Positions 1 to 11,293 of a DNA stretch of 64,000 nucleotides are shown piece after piece. Location: the NCBI GenBank assembly GCA_037179385.1, contig CM074179.1:38367224-38431223 (forward strand), given 5' to 3'. A program made the translations under genes and the position numbers. The DNA comes from Holothuria scabra. Taxonomy: Eukaryota; Echinodermata; Holothuroidea; Aspidochirotida; Holothuriidae. A model generated the notes under the pieces. It ran no database searches, was not told the DNA's origin, and worked only from the letters and a program-made list of their open reading frames with translations. The stretch's first letter is position 1, and every line of letters starts with the position of its first letter.

Positions 1-3000
1 ACAGTTCCACTGACTCCTTGTAGTACAAAGAAGTAGAGATCAGTTCAATTCACGGCAAAGTGGACCCGCCAGTATGTAGTGGTTCACGTGGTTTGGAGGA
101 TGAAGTTTAGGTTCGATGTCGTTTCAAGGCAAAGTTTCCATGGAACCCGATTGGATCAAGTCGAACCGGTCACAGTTTTTTTTCCAGTTGTGGCTCACTG
201 GCTTGTTTTCCCTACTCCATTCCTTATGCTGATCACCAAGCACAATAACGGTGACAGAAGGTTCCGTTTTTAAAGTTCCTGGTATGATCTGGCCAGGACC
301 CTAACTCGCCCGGGACAGTGGGCACGTACACCTGTGAAAACCTGGTGCTCCCCTAGTGCGTGCTCCCCAAAATGTGAACTTCATTTTCAAAAAAAAAAAA
401 AAAACCGGGAAAAATCACAAATTTCAGAGTATATAGCTACCAGATTTCATAAGATTCAATATATTTTAAATAAATAGGACACAAAAAGGCAGCAGTCTTC
501 CTCAAATTGTTCATTGATAAAATGATCGAAAACATCTGGGAAATGAAATTTCTGACTGTCTATACGCCCAGTCTGCGCCAACTCAAGGTGGTGCTCAGCT
601 CAGGCAACCGTTCTGGCGCGATTCATGAGAAATTTTGCACCATGAAAAATCGGCACTCAAACTGGGCGATAGAGCTTTAAACTGATAGATTCTTTGACGT
701 CATCCGACCGCAAGAAACTAAATGACCTTGGCTGGTGTAAAGTCGTAAACTCTAGTAGAAACAGACCGGAAGTCCACCGAATCAACACATTCGGTCTGAA
801 AACATTACTTTTTAGTCATTTACTATTCAAATATGAAATCTCTGGAATTTGTAGTACAATTTTGATCTGTTTCCTGTCTTGATATGTACAAAAACCACAA
901 AATGAGGAATTAAAATAAAAAGAATAAATCTCATCGAGACCTGTTGGCTTGCAAAATCTGGCAGATTTTGCTTTGAAATGTGATCGTTATTTTCACTTAA
1001 TGTTGACCGATTTTTCCGTTTCAAGGTTTAAATTGGTGTCAAATTGTTACGAGATTTTCGTTTTCATGATTAAAAATGCAAAAGAAAGAAATTTTAGGTC
1101 AACTCTATCAAGCGCAGTAACATGCACTCCGACTATGTAAACCGTATGAATTCACCAAGATCAGGCTTTCATGTCGGTCTCTGAACTAAGGTGCTTGTCC
1201 AGATTTCATGCCAGCGTTATTTCTAATGTACAATTTCTCTTGAAAGAGTTTCATTTTCCTGTCCATCGACTGCTTTCAACTGTCTCCCACCCAACCCCAC
1301 CCCCCCCCCCAACTGTTCAAAATGACAGCCGGTTCCGCTATTAACATCCTACTTGAATAAAATCTTTCTTCTTTCTTAAAATTAGCCAAGTAATCTGGGG
1401 ACCAGATCAAGTCAATAGAATTACCATAAAATAATAATTTTAATAACCCAAGCATACCCTTAAACTAAAAAGCGTCTGGGGGATCGCTCTCTGGATCCCC
1501 TACAGGGGACTTGCTTCAGGACCCCCCCCCCCCCCCGCACCTTGGAACACATCCGACAGGGCCTGGTCCTTCGCGTTCGCTCTCCGGTGACATGAGTAGT
1601 CTATTGCAGTGCCTCCTTGCAAAACCGTTGTAGCCCCAGTTCGCCTTAAATGGCGCCACTGGGGGACCCCTTTACAATTCAAAACCGAACCATGTATTCC
1701 AATGTTCCATCACAACAGACACAAAACAGTTCTGGTAAAAACACGAGGTTATTACCGAGCTCCCCAGGATGCCATTACTCCGAATATCTCTGAAATACAA
1801 AATGAAAGCACCTGTATGTTTGTTTCCTTGTGCATGGTGTAAAAGCAGAAGGACTTTGATGTGGGGCGAGGAGCATCCTAAACCTACTCCCTTCCGAAAG
1901 ACAGGGTCTAGTACCTTGACCATCCATTAACTTGACCATATTACTCTAGTATCTCCTGGTGGTCATATGCAAAGTTATATTAAGAGGTATAGTTCACCAT
2001 TCAGGAATCTACTTAGTGCAGATACGCAGCAGCATATCAGTAGCGTATTTACCATGCATGGGGAGTAAAGGACCACCTAAAGGTTTGCGCCAAGGTCAGC
2101 TGTACCCACCCTTTTGAAAAAAAAAATTAGAGAAAGAATTAAGATGATGAAAGGGTAGAAACAGGAGAAGATGATTGAAAAGGAAGAAAATTCAGGGCCG
2201 TAACCAGCTTTTTTTTTCAAAAGGAGGGGGGAGGGTGCATTTTGGAATTCAAGCATGTGAGTGAGGAAATTGTTGTGGACGAGGCTACGAAGTAGCAGAA
2301 GGGGTTGGGTATGGTAGGGAGGGACCCATCCCATGGTGGGAGCTTTGCAATTTTTCATCTTAAAATGGCGCAATCTGGTGCATACCAAGAGAGGAAATTC
2401 AGGCGTATGATTAACTATATCTCGAAGGGATAGATATAATCATTATATTCTCCTTGAGAACACATAGCCTATGAATGATGGACTCACAAATAAATTTGAC
2501 CCCTAACACAATTGCAACTGTATTAAGTATCAAACACTCAAAGTTCAAAATTTAGTCGGTTTCTAATTTGGTTCACTTCTCCAATAATGAGTCTGGCCAC
2601 GATTATGAACCAATGTCCTGACGGAGACTGTTTTACACTAAAACACAACTTGGATGAAATGACTGATTCCTGTTAGAAATACTGGCACCTGAGCTAGACT
2701 TTATCTAGGCCACAGTGTTGTACTGCTAAATTCACGAAGGATTCGGTAGCATAAACGCCAACCCGTACTGCTAGGAACTGAATATAACTGAGGCGAGCTA
2801 ATACTGTGCCAAATGCTAGTGTCACTGTGGTCTGCGATGCTTCGAACTCGAAGCCTATGCTGGAAGGAAGGTTGAGCGGAAATGACTGATGGAAATGCAG
2901 CCCTGGATTGACAGACGCGAATAGTGATAGATTGTGCAGCCCTAAATTAGTCTAGTTAAAATATAGTAAACCCCTATATGTAACCAAGATTTCATGCAAG

Positions 3001-3486
3001 CGCCTAGCTCTAGGTAAGGTCTACTCTAGCCCTGGGCTAGGGTAGGGCACACCTCTAGCCCTTAGTCTACAATGGGTATTGTGAGGTATTTTTCACATTT
3101 TCTCAAAATTCACCTCACAGAACGACAGAGAATTTTGTTATTTACACTAAAATTAACTCCAGCAACCTTCAAAATATCTAATTCGGTGTGAAAACACGGT
3201 AAATTCAACAAAATCCGATCCCCATATGTGGCCTACATTATTCGTCTACTGCAGATAGGAATAGGCAATGTGTTCAGTTCGACGAATCACATTCAGAAAT
3301 GACCGAACTCGCCGAATCCCGGAATTCGCCATATATCATATGAAATGGGGATTCAGATATGAATGAATACTGACCTACTTTGCCCTTCGATGATCACGTA
3401 ACTGTGCCACAATGGAATGTCGATATAATTGTATTGGAAAAGGTTCCACGATTTTAAAACAAATTCGGTATAACTAGTGTTGTATC
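1..3486. other. Upstream region without a recognisable gene
   Basis: No reading frame here has coding character or a plausible exon structure. Apart from a SINE relative near 155-300, it holds an A run at 391-404, C-rich runs near 1301-1312 and 1520-1536, and degenerate G/C-rich patches (about 1470-1690 and 2190-2340) that resemble the 'ggggg...taaccag' ends of old DNA transposons. Nothing identifies a promoter. Confidence 0.6.
155..300 (-). repeat. Old SINE-like repeat, relative of 27080-27292
   Basis: The segment shares its order of words with 27080-27292: a ttttcca block, then tttccctactccatt, then an aggttcc block, then a gatctgg block. The tRNA-derived head is visible only in the other copy; here the corresponding part (about 280-340) is too diverged to show a clean B box. 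It is called on the minus strand because the tRNA head of the better copy reads that way. Confidence 0.45.
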
Positions 3487-4835
3487 CAGGGGCGGGCCTC
3501 TGAAAGTCGGGGAGCAAACTCGGGCAGGCTACCAAACTGCGCCGAAGGCGCCGAGGGAACGCGAAGAGCTCCCCCTAACGGCCTGGGGTCCAGGAGGCCG
3601 CATTAGGGCCCGTGGTGGGTCCAGGGGCAAATCCCCGATGGCGGTCCAGGGAGCGAAGCCACCCGGAAGCTCCTGGGTATTAACGAAATTGTAGGCATTA
3701 AAATGATGCATTTTATCTTCAACTGTAAATTACATGAGACAGGCACTTAACAGAACAAAAATATCACAATTTGACTTTTTCCAATTATATCCTTACTCCG
3801 AATGATTAAAGTCGGCCGGAATAGATAATGCAGAGGGTGGGGGAGGGAGAATGGATTACTTAGAATTAAGGTCCCTCAGGGGCTCTCTCCTTGATGCCCC
3901 AGATCGTCTTTCAGAAAACTAGGAGGCTTTTCATGTGATGTGAATTCAGCCCTTGTCTGTCATGGGGCGCCCAAATCGCACCGAAAAAATTACGTTTAAG
4001 ACATTTCAGTAATGAAAGTGAATTAAAATCGGAGAAAGGATGGGCCACTTTAGCTGAATAAAGGTGGCCCCTAATGACATTCTTACTGATGCACAAACAT
4101 ATATAGTCTTTTTCAGGTGACTTTCACAGAGCCGTTACCTGTAAAGAGGCGCACGAAGCGTGCCGAAAAAAATGAATCTTTACTTTATCTCAGTGATGGA
4201 ATTGAAATATAATTAGACAAAGGGTGGTATCTTTTCAGTACAACTGAATAAGGGTGACCCCTGACTTTTATAAAGTCCTTATATTTGATGGGAGGCGCAG
4301 AACACTCCGAAAATGGATTTTGGAGACATCTCAATAGATAAACTAATGGAAATTAGAGAAAGGATGGGCCCCTTTTCACTTCAGCCCTCAAATAGTGGAG
4401 CCCCAGATTAGGCGGGGGTCAAATAAGATGATTGTCCTTTCAGAAAGTTTAGGGGAGCTTGGTCAGAGGACGGGACTAGAAAACGAACGCCTCACTGTCT
4501 CCCTCTTTCACTAATTACGCTATAGTTTCAGCTGTGTACGGCCCGGGATCTGGTGATAAATTTCAGTGACAATGGAAGAGGTGTTCTACAAGAAGTAACC
4601 CCGAATCATGAAATATTTAAAACGGGTGCGCGCGAAGCGTGTCAAAAAACAGCGTTAAGACACTTATCGGAAGAATATTCTTTTATATTTAGTTTTCAAT
4701 GCAGAATATGACCAGCCTATTTTAACATTATACAACTTAATTAAGTATCACTCGTGTAGCTCTGTCGGTTCCAGTTTGTATTTCTGTAGCAAAAGCAACC
4801 AAACTAATAAGTAAAAAAGCTAAGTTTTGGGAAAG
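3487..4835. repeat. 1.35-kb interspersed element, copy 1
   Basis: The whole stretch aligns collinearly with 50012-51420, from the 'ctctgaaagt' block through 'ggaagctcctgggtatt' and 'taaaatgatgcatttt' to the 'aagtatcactcg' block near the right end. Inside, short G/C-rich units with the word cgaagcg followed by an A run recur near 3965, 4150, 4285 and 4630, so the element has an internal repeat of roughly 140-300 bp. It begins with CAGGGGCGGG, a hAT-like end, but I could not find a matching right end or target duplication. No transposase frame is seen, so it is probably non-autonomous. Confidence 0.7.
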
Positions 4836-6300
4836 GTGTGTGGGGGCCTATGGCATCTTTCTGAATCCCAGATAGGCTTTCGAATGAGGGGTCGGGTAAG
4901 GTTTTTGGTCATTGTTTGGGGAAGCTAGGATTTTTTTATTGAGAGGCGGAAAATAGGTAAGCTTTTTTAACCGAATATATCCATGAAATAGTCATTGATC
5001 GACGACGAGGTGAAACTTCGCCACATGATAGTCTAGAAGTAGTGAAAAAGTAGGAATTGATTGCCGTTCGGCCGTTCCATACACAATTAAAAAATTCTCC
5101 ACACCCGGCGGTGACCCCCCCCCCCATTTTTAGGGGGTTGGGTGGGTGTGAAGGGGGATGCGTTCGCACCCTCCGAACCCCCCCCCCCTCCGGTGACGAT
5201 AATTCAATCATGTAGATTCAGTCTATAGAGATCGGGGAAGGGGGTTCTGCTCACTTTTTAGAGAGCGATGAAGTTACAAGTGAATTTCTATCTCGATGAA
5301 TGTCCGTCTGATTGGTGCAGAGAAACGTTGTTTAGAGTTGTATTCATCAATTCCTATTCCTTTGTAAGGAATATAATATAACGATACTGTAGTATTATTA
5401 CAGCAATGATGTAAATTGACACGGAATGAATTATCATTGACATCACAGTGCACATGTTCATCATATTTTATTTACCATTACAGTCGTTAATACAAGGCTT
5501 GAATTTTACCAACAGGTAAAAATACTTAGAGAAAGTCGGGGAAAATGAGAGGACTTCGTCATAATACATTCGCTGTATGATTACACTGAATTACTCTGAA
5601 CACCCATCTAACGACGATCTAACTGCATCATTGAGGATTACTCATCTAAGGAAAGTCAGACTCTGTTTTTCACTTCTAAAAGAAATCGTGGAATGTTTTT
5701 GAGGCACATACCACAGAAGTCTGCTGCTACCAAACATTTACTTAGAAGTACTGCATTGGAACAGCGTCCTGGTTTACTGAAGTGTACAGATCAGGATTTC
5801 TAGATCCGGGCTTTAAACTACTAGCTCGTCCGTACTAGTAACCTGCATTAATGGTTTATGTGACTAGGAAGTCAATGAGCAAGTGCAGTATCACTAATTA
5901 ATTGTATGCGGTGATGTATCCTACCCTTTTTGGTTCCTTGCGTTAGCAAAAGGAACCTATGTAGTCAGGTTGGCGTGTGTGTGTGTGTGCACTTGTATTT
6001 ATTACCAACAGAGGACCATCGTCAGAATACACACCCATCAACCGAGGTCTTTTTGGCAACAGAGGACCAAACACACGGTCCTCTGAAGAAAAGTTGTGCA
6101 TTCCCTGTAGCAGACATAATTTGACAGTTCTAGCCATTAAAAGTGCTGGACCTCTGTCTGATATGAAATTTAAAAAAATAAGTGTGTAGGTATGATGACT
6201 GTATACTACTGATCCACATGGAGTCAGTTCTTTTAGAAATCACGCCCTCTAACACACTTTTATGCAAATGACATAAAGGCACCAGCAGAGACAGTGACAA
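4836..6300. other. Gene-free 5' flank
   Basis: No coding exon is recognised. The stretch includes G/C-rich inverted tracts at 5102-5195 and an octamer-like word atgcaaat at 6262-6269, shortly before the proposed first exon. The transcription start cannot be placed from sequence alone. Confidence 0.5.
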
Positions 6301-6317
6301 GGTTGCAAGCACCAGCC

Positions 6318-6344
6318 ATGGCAGCTTTGTTGAATATTAGCTGA
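6318..6344 (+). other. Possible 8-codon upstream ORF
   Basis: An ATG in an ideal Kozak context (gccATGg) opens eight codons and ends with TGA at 6342-6344, five bases before the proposed main start at 6350. If exon 1 is correctly placed, most scanning ribosomes would meet this ATG first, which would lower translation of the main frame. It depends entirely on exon 1 being real and on transcription starting upstream of 6318. Confidence 0.35.
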
Positions 6345-6349
6345 ACAAT

Positions 6350-6352
6350 ATG
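6350..6352 (+). CDS. Proposed start codon at the 3' end of exon 1
   Basis: The bases aacaATG are followed directly by a good donor (gtgagt at 6353). Splicing to 8127 is phase 0, so Met would be followed by Ala-Ser-Arg-Arg. An A at -3 and the G that follows after splicing make a good start context. The related fish proteins I recall also begin only a few residues before the 'PEEA' segment, which fits. Exon 2 has no ATG of its own. The 5' limit of exon 1 is not visible. Transcript data would settle this; an earlier exon cannot be excluded. Confidence 0.5.
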
Positions 6353-8126
6353 GTGAGTTAAGGCTCTCTTTTTAAGTCTTAAGGGCAAAATTTTAGTCCA
6401 TTTTTGGTCAGGCAATTATCTTTGCCATATGCTACTGAACATTCAGCACTGCATTTTTGTATGCACTGTAGACTTCCTTTAGGCTTAAGTACTGAAGCCT
6501 AGTGTTATGTTGGGTACATTAGTGTGTACATGTACAGCCTAAGCTGAAGTTATAGATACTGTATGATAGACTACAGCCTGCACATGCTAAACCTTCAAGT
6601 TAATTGCTACGTACTGTATTGTATTGCAGGCATGTATAGGCTTCTAAAAGTGCACATTATAAAAATTTTAGCATTCAGGAACAAATAAGTGATCTATAGG
6701 CCTACATGTGTCCTATCATATAGACCATGACTAGGATTCAGATGGGGTGACTAGGATTCAGATTGGGTAAGGGCCGGGGAAGGGGAGGGAGGGAGAGGGA
6801 GGGTATATGCTGCACCATCATGGACCTGGAACCTTTTCCCCACAAAAACTGACCATTGCTTATAAACTACTGTATAATTGGCACAATTGCAAAACACCCC
6901 ACCAAATTGAAGCTCTGTTTTTTTTCATTAACAGACTACGGGACTATGCAGTCACTTGATTTGACTCTGTGTCCTTTTAGCCGGGCTCCTGTGATGTCCT
7001 GACTATAAATTAACTGCGTATCCTCATAGCCTCTTATAATTATATCCCAAAATTCCGACTGTGTATTCTTGTAGCCTTTTAAAAGGAAATAGTTGAGCTA
7101 CACTAATTGTAAGCAGGTTACTTAAAAAAAAAAAAAACAGTGATTCTCTTTGTGTACCCTTGAAGCCTTCTAAAAAGATAGTTTGACTGAGTGCATATCA
7201 TCGTAGCCCTAAGCTTGCCCATGCGATTGACTGTGTATCCTTGTAGCTTTTTAATATAACACACTCCTTTTTAAATTTTATTTAAGAAAAAAAGAAACTG
7301 TGATTCCCACTCAGTGCATAACCTATTAGCCTTCTTATTGAGTATATAGTTTCAAGACTACGTATCATCATAGCCCCTAATGTCCCGTGATTCTAGCTGG
7401 GTATCTGACTAACTTCTTACATTATATCTGCATAATTGTGACTATATATCCTTGTAGCCTCATGATTCTTGTATACGACTGCATATCTGCATAGCCTCTT
7501 TCTGTACATCTCAATAACATTGATGATGAGTCAATCTCAAATAAGAAATACTTAACAGATAAAGTCTCAACTATTTCTTCCAACATCTTACTACATATCC
7601 CTTGCCTTTTCATGGGTTGGTAAATACTTCTCTTTTGAACCTAGAATTAAATTGCCTTTTATAGGCTAAAACAAATTTTTGAACTTATAATTATTTTCAC
7701 TCAAACAGCAAAACGAAGATCCTCCTTGTAAAAGGATCGATTCAGGTTAAATGCAGAATATATGGTTTAGGATATTGGGCATAGGATTCTGTAGCCATGA
7801 TAGAGCTTGGTTTAGGGATACAATAAATTTTAGTCAGAATCTTTGGTCTAACTTTCAATCTTGTGAACCATATACAGCATACTGTGTACTTTATAGCTCA
7901 AGGTAAAACCTGCAACTGCAGCAATGCTTTAATAACACTTTGGTAGCATAGATAGCTTTGGCAATTCTCAAACTTCAACATGCACTCAGTGGTAAACTAC
8001 CAATAATTCTATCTATAGTTAAAAATATTTTCAGCATACATGACTTTTGCTAATCAAAAAGTTTATCTTGTTACAAAGAGATTTCAAATTATCATGCACT
8101 GCACCAATGTTCTTTAAAATTTATAG
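6353..8126 (+). other. Intron 1, largely a degenerate tandem repeat
   Basis: Begins gtgagt and ends with atttatag. The middle (about 6935-7510) is a decayed tandem repeat described separately. A G/A-rich patch lies at 6770-6800 and an A run at 7124-7137. No exon-like frame is seen inside. Confidence 0.5.
6935..7510 (+). repeat. Degenerate tandem repeat with unit like 'gactgtgtatccttgtagcc'
   Basis: The phrase 'gactgtgtat(c/t)cttgtagcc' and variants recur at irregular steps of about 45-75 bp, for example near 6965, 7011, 7057, 7145, 7190, 7229, 7310, 7350, 7438 and 7478. Copies vary in the middle and between units, so this is an old minisatellite-like array. No protein frame is conserved across units. 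Confidence 0.6.
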
Positions 8127-8243
8127 GCTTCAAGACGATTGAGACCAAGAAATGTTAACAGTCCCATTGAAGAAGCAAGGCAATACTGTGCAGAAGGGAA
8201 AGATAAAGCTGGTCTTGAAAAAGGTTCATAAATGAATACATTG
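8127..8243 (+). CDS. Exon 2: N-terminal part of KMT5A-type SET domain (one-base frame break)
   Basis: Acceptor atttatag precedes it. In frame it gives ASRRLRPRN, then SPIEEARQYCAEGKDKAGLEK, a KMT5A-like lead-in ('PEEA...GKDK'). As written, the frame then hits TAA at 8226-8228. If one A is added to the A5 run at 8218-8222, the exon continues RFINEYI and ends at an excellent donor (gtgagt, 8244) in phase 1, exactly what exon 3 needs to form GWGVF. The expected family pattern at this spot is a hydrophobic-rich segment before G-x-G-V-F, so the lesion is real relative to the family. A weak donor (gttcat) at 8224 would also join in frame but would drop about seven residues. Confidence 0.8.
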
Positions 8244-8490
8244 GTGAGTTAATGAAGTTTAAATTCCGATAATACTGATGGATGCATGCATACAATGTAT
8301 ATATGTGTAAGCCTACAAAATCTGCCCCTTCATTCCAATAAATACTAAGTTTTCAACAGAGATGGGCATATGCCTTATAGTAACCAATGAAATGAAAAAA
8401 TATTCCAGTAAAGTTTCTTCAGATTTCAGAGTAGATACAGATTTGAGTACAAATTTCAGAGACATATCCCTGATATAGGATGAACATGGC

Positions 8491-8789
8491 TTAAAGGCCC
8501 AGATCTCTCACCCAAATTAATACCAAAACCTTCTTACTGAAGCCCCTCCCACAATTGTCTGAAATTCATCCCCATCCAGATGCAATCTCAGTTTATTGCT
8601 TCAAGGTGACTATAGAAAAACTCAATTACTATAATCAAAACACTCCCAGTACCGTTCATGCTGTGTAATATAAGCTTTGGTACTCTGCATTGTTTGAATA
8701 AGCTGTCAATCAAAGAGCTGAGCCAATTGAGAATTTTGGTACCCCCCTACCAAAATTGTAGTTTGGGGTGAGAGGTTTGGCCCTTTAAA
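8491..8789. repeat. TTAA-flanked inverted-repeat element (about 300 bp)
   Basis: The left end reads TTAAAGGCCCAGATCTCTCA and the right end is its approximate reverse complement, gtgagaggtttggccctttaa. TTAA lies at both edges, as for piggyBac or Kolobok type insertions. The body (ctcccac..., tttattgcttca, 'caatcaaagagctg') matches segments at about 17870-18145, 23388-23668 and more weakly 42845-43030, so it is a small multi-copy family. It encodes nothing. Confidence 0.7.
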
Positions 8790-10009
8790 GGGAAAATGCA
8801 GTCATCCCATTTCGAATTAGTGTGTAGAAGTCTATTCTATTTTATGAATGTTAATAAGGATTAGGCTAAGGTGAGTTTAGGGCATGTGACAGCTACAGTA
8901 GCTGAGTAATTGCAGTTGGTCAATACGATAATGTTATGGTTGCAATAAGATTTGATGTGAGTTTTACGCCTCAACGTTTAGGGTTGCTGTAAGAACATGT
9001 AGAGATACAGGATAAGTGACCATGACTTGTAGCTGTTAATCTTTTTATTAGCTCAGTAATATGTAGGCCTACCAATTGTTGAGTTGTTTTGGGCCAATCA
9101 CATTGTGAAGGCTAGGGGCGGTACGTGAAGTAAAGGAGATTCAAGAAAGAAGACTCGAACCAAGTTTTACTGTCCACTAAATTTTATTCAGAGAGAAATC
9201 CTTTTCTCTGATTGATCAAAGAGCTGCAAGGATAGACTTGATTAAACAGTGTCACATGTTGAATACGAATTGATTCTAATCTACATGAAGAGTAACAAAC
9301 TTCTACTCGGTGAGAAACGAACTCCTGTCTCAAAACATTAGGTTCCTTCCTTTTAATGCAAAAACTGGTTCCTATAAACTACTCCACGGTTAAAGAAAAT
9401 TCGAAGAAGAAAGTGAGAAGAGCTGGCGGTGTCCAGCAGGCTTGGCCCAGCGGCAAAAGCCGCGGAGATGTGCAAGTTTCTTAAGTTGATCCTTTCTGTC
9501 TGGCTGTCTATTTCTAACTCTCTCCAGGAAGGGAGTTATCTAAAGTGCTAAGGTGGTTTCCAGACAGAGTTGTCTGCCAACTATGGGATGGGGAATCCTA
9601 ATTGGACTAATTAGTCATGTACATGCCCAACAAATGACCAATGAGAAAAGTTTGCAAGAAGTAGGATGCCGACTGGCGACCTATATTTCTGTATTTGGGG
9701 AAGACACTGACTAGGTCACTGGATGGGCTTTATCAAAACCATAAGTGTCAAGAATCGGACAGGACATCGAATTTATTGTGTGGTAACGTCCACATAATGG
9801 GACTGAGCTGTCAGCACCTGTCTGCTTGAATTCCCAAAGTAAACTCCCTAAAGTAGAATGTGAAAGTGCATGGCAATTAACCTTATTATTTGACACTATC
9901 TCCCCCTCCCCCAACCCCCTTCCTGTCCTGTGGCCCTTCTCACATGATTGCAGGGGTGGGTGTATGGCAAAATCCAGATTTATGAAGTGCATCTACAATT
10001 TCCTAAAAC

Positions 10010-10560
10010 ACTTGTCTAGTAAGGTCAGTAGCCAATCACTTGTCCATATTGGGTTTGCCAAGAATATCAGTATCTAGCCAGCATAAATTAACATCAGTGC
10101 CATATATTAATCATCATTAGTGCCTTAAACAACAAACAAAAAAAGAAACTTGATACCTTCCATCAATTCCACAGAAATTGATGTGGTTTCTCTAGTAACA
10201 CTGTTTACATTTCTAGAGTCAGATCATTATTCCGAAGGGTTGAAATTTCAAAGGCCTCCTATATCAAATAGAGAATACTAGTCCAGATTTAGGTGCATTG
10301 ACTAAACTTTCCTGAAATACTGCAGCAAAGTTGTGGCCAATCACCTCTTCATGTATGAATGATTGGTTACCAAGCATGGCCTAAACATCAGTGTCATATT
10401 AGTTGCTACACCTGTATCTTCAAAAAACAAAAAAAAAAACCTCAAACCCTCCATCAGTTCCACAAAATTAGGTCTATGTAACTATCTGTACCTGTGTTGA
10501 AATCATTATCTGAAAGGTTGTAATTCTGATGGGCCTGTTTTCTGTATAATAAGAACCATT
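10010..10560 (+). repeat. Degenerate direct duplication, period about 300 bp
   Basis: Words at 10030-10290 (ggccaatcac-like, 'acatcagtg(c/t)cat', an A-rich run, 'ccatca(a/g)ttccaca', 'atcattat(t/c)...aggttg') recur in the same order at 10330-10560. Divergence is considerable. No coding frame is shared. Confidence 0.5.
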
Positions 10561-11139
10561 ATTCTGAAGAGTCATTTCTCTGAAAATTGTTATTCTGAAT
10601 ATTAGGCCAACAAGAGGGCGCCATTATGTTGGTAAATTGTGTTACTTTCATGACAGATGCTGGTATAGGGTGCTGAACTCATTTTGATGTTAATGTATTC
10701 AAGGAAACTTGGAAAATGGATTTAAGTGCACGTATGAGAAGATTATTCACTATTTGGAATAAGCACCCTTTGGAATGCACTTTAGCTTTCCTATGGAATA
10801 AAATTCCTTTGGGGTATGTGCAGCATTTGTGTGTGACATTCAGAATAGTGACCCGAAGGAAAAAAAAACAAATTAAACAATGAGTTTTTTTTTTTTTAGT
10901 CATGTTCAGACAGCTAACAGTACAGTACCTTTCTCCTTGCTTTTAATACAAGCTGTAATTTTGTTGGGTCTTACGGCTTTTGACACATAACAGCAGCTTC
11001 CTCAAAGAAGTTTTGTCACCTTACAAAAAAACGTGTGTCAATTGGTTCCAAAAACACGTTTTCACATTTTTATGCTTCTTGTATGCTTTATGTTTATAAC
11101 CTTACTTTAAATATCAATTTTGTGTCAATTATTTTACAG

Positions 11140-11293
11140 GATGGGGTGTCTTTACCACCAAAGTAAGAAGGAAGGGAGAGTTTCTTTTGGAATATGCAGG
11201 AGAAGTAATTAGCCACAAAGATGCGGATTCTAGGGAAGCAATTTACAAGGAGATAGGGCTTGGAAGTTTTCTGTTTTACTTCGGAAAGTTCTG
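11140..11293 (+). CDS. Exon 3: SET domain core, cofactor-binding half
   Basis: Phase 1 in, phase 2 out (donor gtaagt at 11294). The translation starts GWGVFTTKVRRKGEFLLEYA and continues GEVISHKDADSREAIYKEIG, ending in FLFYFGKF. GWG corresponds to the G-x-G of the S-adenosylmethionine site and EYAGE to the conserved Y-x-G-E strand of SET enzymes; the spacing matches KMT5A-type proteins. The frame is open across the whole exon and both junctions are strong, so this part is intact. The role assumed is histone or protein lysine methylation; the substrate cannot be read from sequence. Confidence 0.9.

Larger units (their letters stand above)
8244..11139 (+). other. Intron 2
   Basis: Starts gtgagt, ends attttacag. 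It holds a TTAA-flanked inverted-repeat element (8491-8789), a degenerate duplicated segment (about 10010-10560), and otherwise AT-rich sequence without a supported gene. A T run is at 10887-10898. Confidence 0.6.

Noticed and set aside
3484..3490. hAT target duplication for the 1.35-kb element
   Set aside because: The left end CAGGGGCGGG is suggestive, but I found neither a right inverted end nor a second gttgtatc octamer.
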